Of a stretch of 64,000 nt of DNA, positions 61,986-64,000 are shown in pieces (position 1 is the stretch's first letter; every line of letters begins with the position of its first letter). Below the pieces are notes generated by a model. It worked only from the letters and a program-made list of their open reading frames with translations. It did no database searches and had not been told where the DNA came from. The stretch is from Straminergon stramineum (taxonomy: Eukaryota > Streptophyta > Bryopsida > Hypnales > Calliergonaceae), in assembly GCA_963920665.1 (NCBI GenBank), contig OY987267.1, forward strand, positions 4,526,001 to 4,590,000, written 5' to 3'. The position numbers and the translations under genes were made by a program.

Positions 61986-64000
61986 TTGTTGAGGTCAAGA
62001 GACCGGTTCTAATAGTCTCTACACATGTAGTGCCCATTCAATTTTCAACAAATGGATTAAGATTTCTAGATTCTCTTAGCAAACAAATTTTGAACACTTT
62101 ATAAATAAATATGGAAGAGATCATCTTTTTCCATATTTGAAAAGTCATATACTATTGAATTGATGATTAAAAGATTTCCATCTTTTAGTTGCATGTCATT
62201 TTGATATCTAATTTTTACCATGCTCAAATACAACAACATATTTGTAGGAAGACAAGGTTCCTCCCCATGAGATGTAGGTGTAGGAATTCATTTGTGATCT
62301 TGCAAAGTGGTATAATTTGAGGTACAAGAAAATTTCCTTAACTTGTTATGTAATGCAAAAGGGCTCTAAAATTTGGTGTAGTGTAGTAGTCTTTAATATA
62401 TAGAAAGGAAAGGACACTCACTCCAACCTATTTAAAGAACATGATTGACTATTCTACTAAACAATTCAAAAGAGCTATGGTTCTATAATCATGACATTGT
62501 ACGTTATATCCAAGGGACTTTGTACAAATGAATTTACATGTGTCTTAACTTTCTTCTAGCCTAGCCAATACCTTGTTGGAACTAAGTTCTAAAAAATAGA
62601 AATATTGTTACTAAAAGATGTTGGATTTATAGTAGAGCTTGAAAAAAAGTCATCTCTTCTTGTTGTCTCTTTTGCATGTATACTATTAAAGATACAAATA
62701 ATAGAGGTAATCTTCCTTCACCCAACCTGGAGTCCCATGCAATAACCAAATATAGAAAGAAAATCCATTGGATAATTCCGTTCCAACAAAAAACCATAGG
62801 AACAAATGAGAGTCTACTGGAAATATGAATAACCTTGTCCAAAAGACACTACTATACCCTATCCAAAATTTTGTAGGATCATCTTTCGTGAATTTGAATT
62901 GTTTCCAAACACAAGATGTATTAAGTCACTCTCAACAATTTTTCTAGAGTGTAATTGCAAGGAATTCACTAATATGAATGCTAGAGCTCTAAGGAAGTGG
63001 AAATAATAGATTCATTGCAAGCATTGATATGTACTATGTTTTTTGCTGTACCTACAAGGCCAACTATAAGGAAGATATTTACATACACGTTCCTAGCTTA
63101 CGTTACAAGGAAGTTCAACATCTACTCCAAAGCAAGTCTATGTAGATGCTTGATTTGAATGGGTGTTCCACTTAGATTATTAGTCCACAAAAAGATTATT
63201 AACAAATATGTAAACAAAGTCAAGAGAAGAATCTAAATCTTGAAGGGATTGGTGCAACAATACTGCAATATTATGTTGGCTATTCAATTTATTTGCTTTC
63301 TTGGATACTTAGAAATATTCCAATTTGGGGATTCTATAAGCCTCGTCATTGTTGATCATGTTGTCTATTGTAATAATCCATGTCATCATTATCTCTTTTT
63401 AAGCCTAAAGGATGAGATCTATCTCCAAGATATTTTGACCAAAATGATCCAATTTATGAACCAAAAATTGCATTCTTCATCTTTTAGAAAGTTATCCATT
63501 AACAATTTTCTAGCTATTTTAGCATTACAAGGATAATAGTGTATGGCAATGACCATCCAAATTATAATTTATTCACCTTCTCGATTATTTAAATGGAAGA
63601 GATTTGACAAGTTCATAATATATGAAATTTTGATTGCCCTTTTTCTACCTCTGTGCTACATTGTTTTGGGAGAAAAAAAGAATTAGATGTAGTCCTAAAT
63701 CCTACCCTAGAACCCCTACATATTTGTGCACATTCACTTTTCTATGTCATTGGCCCTAAATTTCATAGTCACAAGACCAAAAGCCATGGTATGAAGGAAA
63801 AGTAAATTCTAACTTTAGTTTTTTATATTCTTAGAAATATTTATTATTATTTATTTTTTATTTGAAATTGTGATTAAACTTACTCTATTGCTTACCTCTC
63901 ATTGCTCTTCACTCACCCCTCTCCACTCATTTGCTTGTGCTATGAAAATTAACTTGCTAGTTCAAGTTTTCATCTAGTTATTTTTTTGTTGATAGAGAAG
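61986..64000. other. AT-rich stretch to the right edge, no gene recognised
   Basis: The longest ORFs (62627-62842 minus; 63240-63536 plus, 98 codons) lack recognisable motifs and typical coding composition. No RNA gene or repeat terminus was seen. Confidence 0.4.

Noticed and set aside
1..64000. tRNA genes, rRNA or CRISPR arrays
   Set aside because: No TTCGA-type B box with matching cloverleaf, no rRNA sequence and no regularly spaced repeat-spacer array were found by reading; the tandem repeats noted lack unique spacers.

Overview
The window looks like nuclear DNA of a land plant. Genes are split by many GT-AG introns of about 100-1000 bases. Four plant gene families are recognisable: a GT47 exostosin-type glycosyltransferase, an F-box protein of the At4g00755 type, an LRR receptor kinase of subfamily VIII-1 (HPCA1-like) and a clade E PP2C phosphatase. 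Fairly short introns and AT-rich, repeat-packed intergenic DNA would suit a bryophyte or other seed-free plant, but the lineage is an inference and could not be fixed by reading alone.

Layout. 1-916 (minus): first two exons of the GT47 gene, which runs off the left edge. 5269-7941 (minus): complete five-exon F-box gene (410 aa). About 8.9-28.8 kb: a 20 kb gene-poor, AT-rich block made of decayed repeats, including three ~950 bp elements ending in TTAACCCCTAAA (two in this block, one at 60.2 kb), two foldback elements sharing a central core, a TCAATTTG-rich tract and two abutting 230 bp MITEs that form a ~440 bp palindrome. 29988-41656 (plus): complete 21-exon LRR receptor kinase (986 aa). 43645-47820 (minus): complete five-exon PP2C (535 aa), convergent with the kinase. 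About 49.4-64 kb: second gene-poor block with the decayed transposase of a Tc1-type element, tandem repeats and further copies of the same MITE families.

All exon models were built by hand. In the three complete genes the exon lengths sum to a multiple of three, and every junction restores a family-typical residue. The kinase (apoplastic sensing plus cytosolic kinase) and the phosphatase (predicted lipid-anchored) both act at the plasma membrane, but nothing in the sequence shows that they work together.

Most notable: (1) a Tc1/mariner DD34E-like transposase relic whose motifs resemble fungal-type Tc1 proteins; (2) several non-autonomous elements bounded by TTAA-CCC termini, reminiscent of piggyBac; (3) an HPCA1-like ectodomain with one cysteine pair conserved and the other respaced; (4) duplication scars in the kinase gene, including a ghost copy of the start of exon 21 inside intron 20 and intron sequence shared around adjacent LRR exons.
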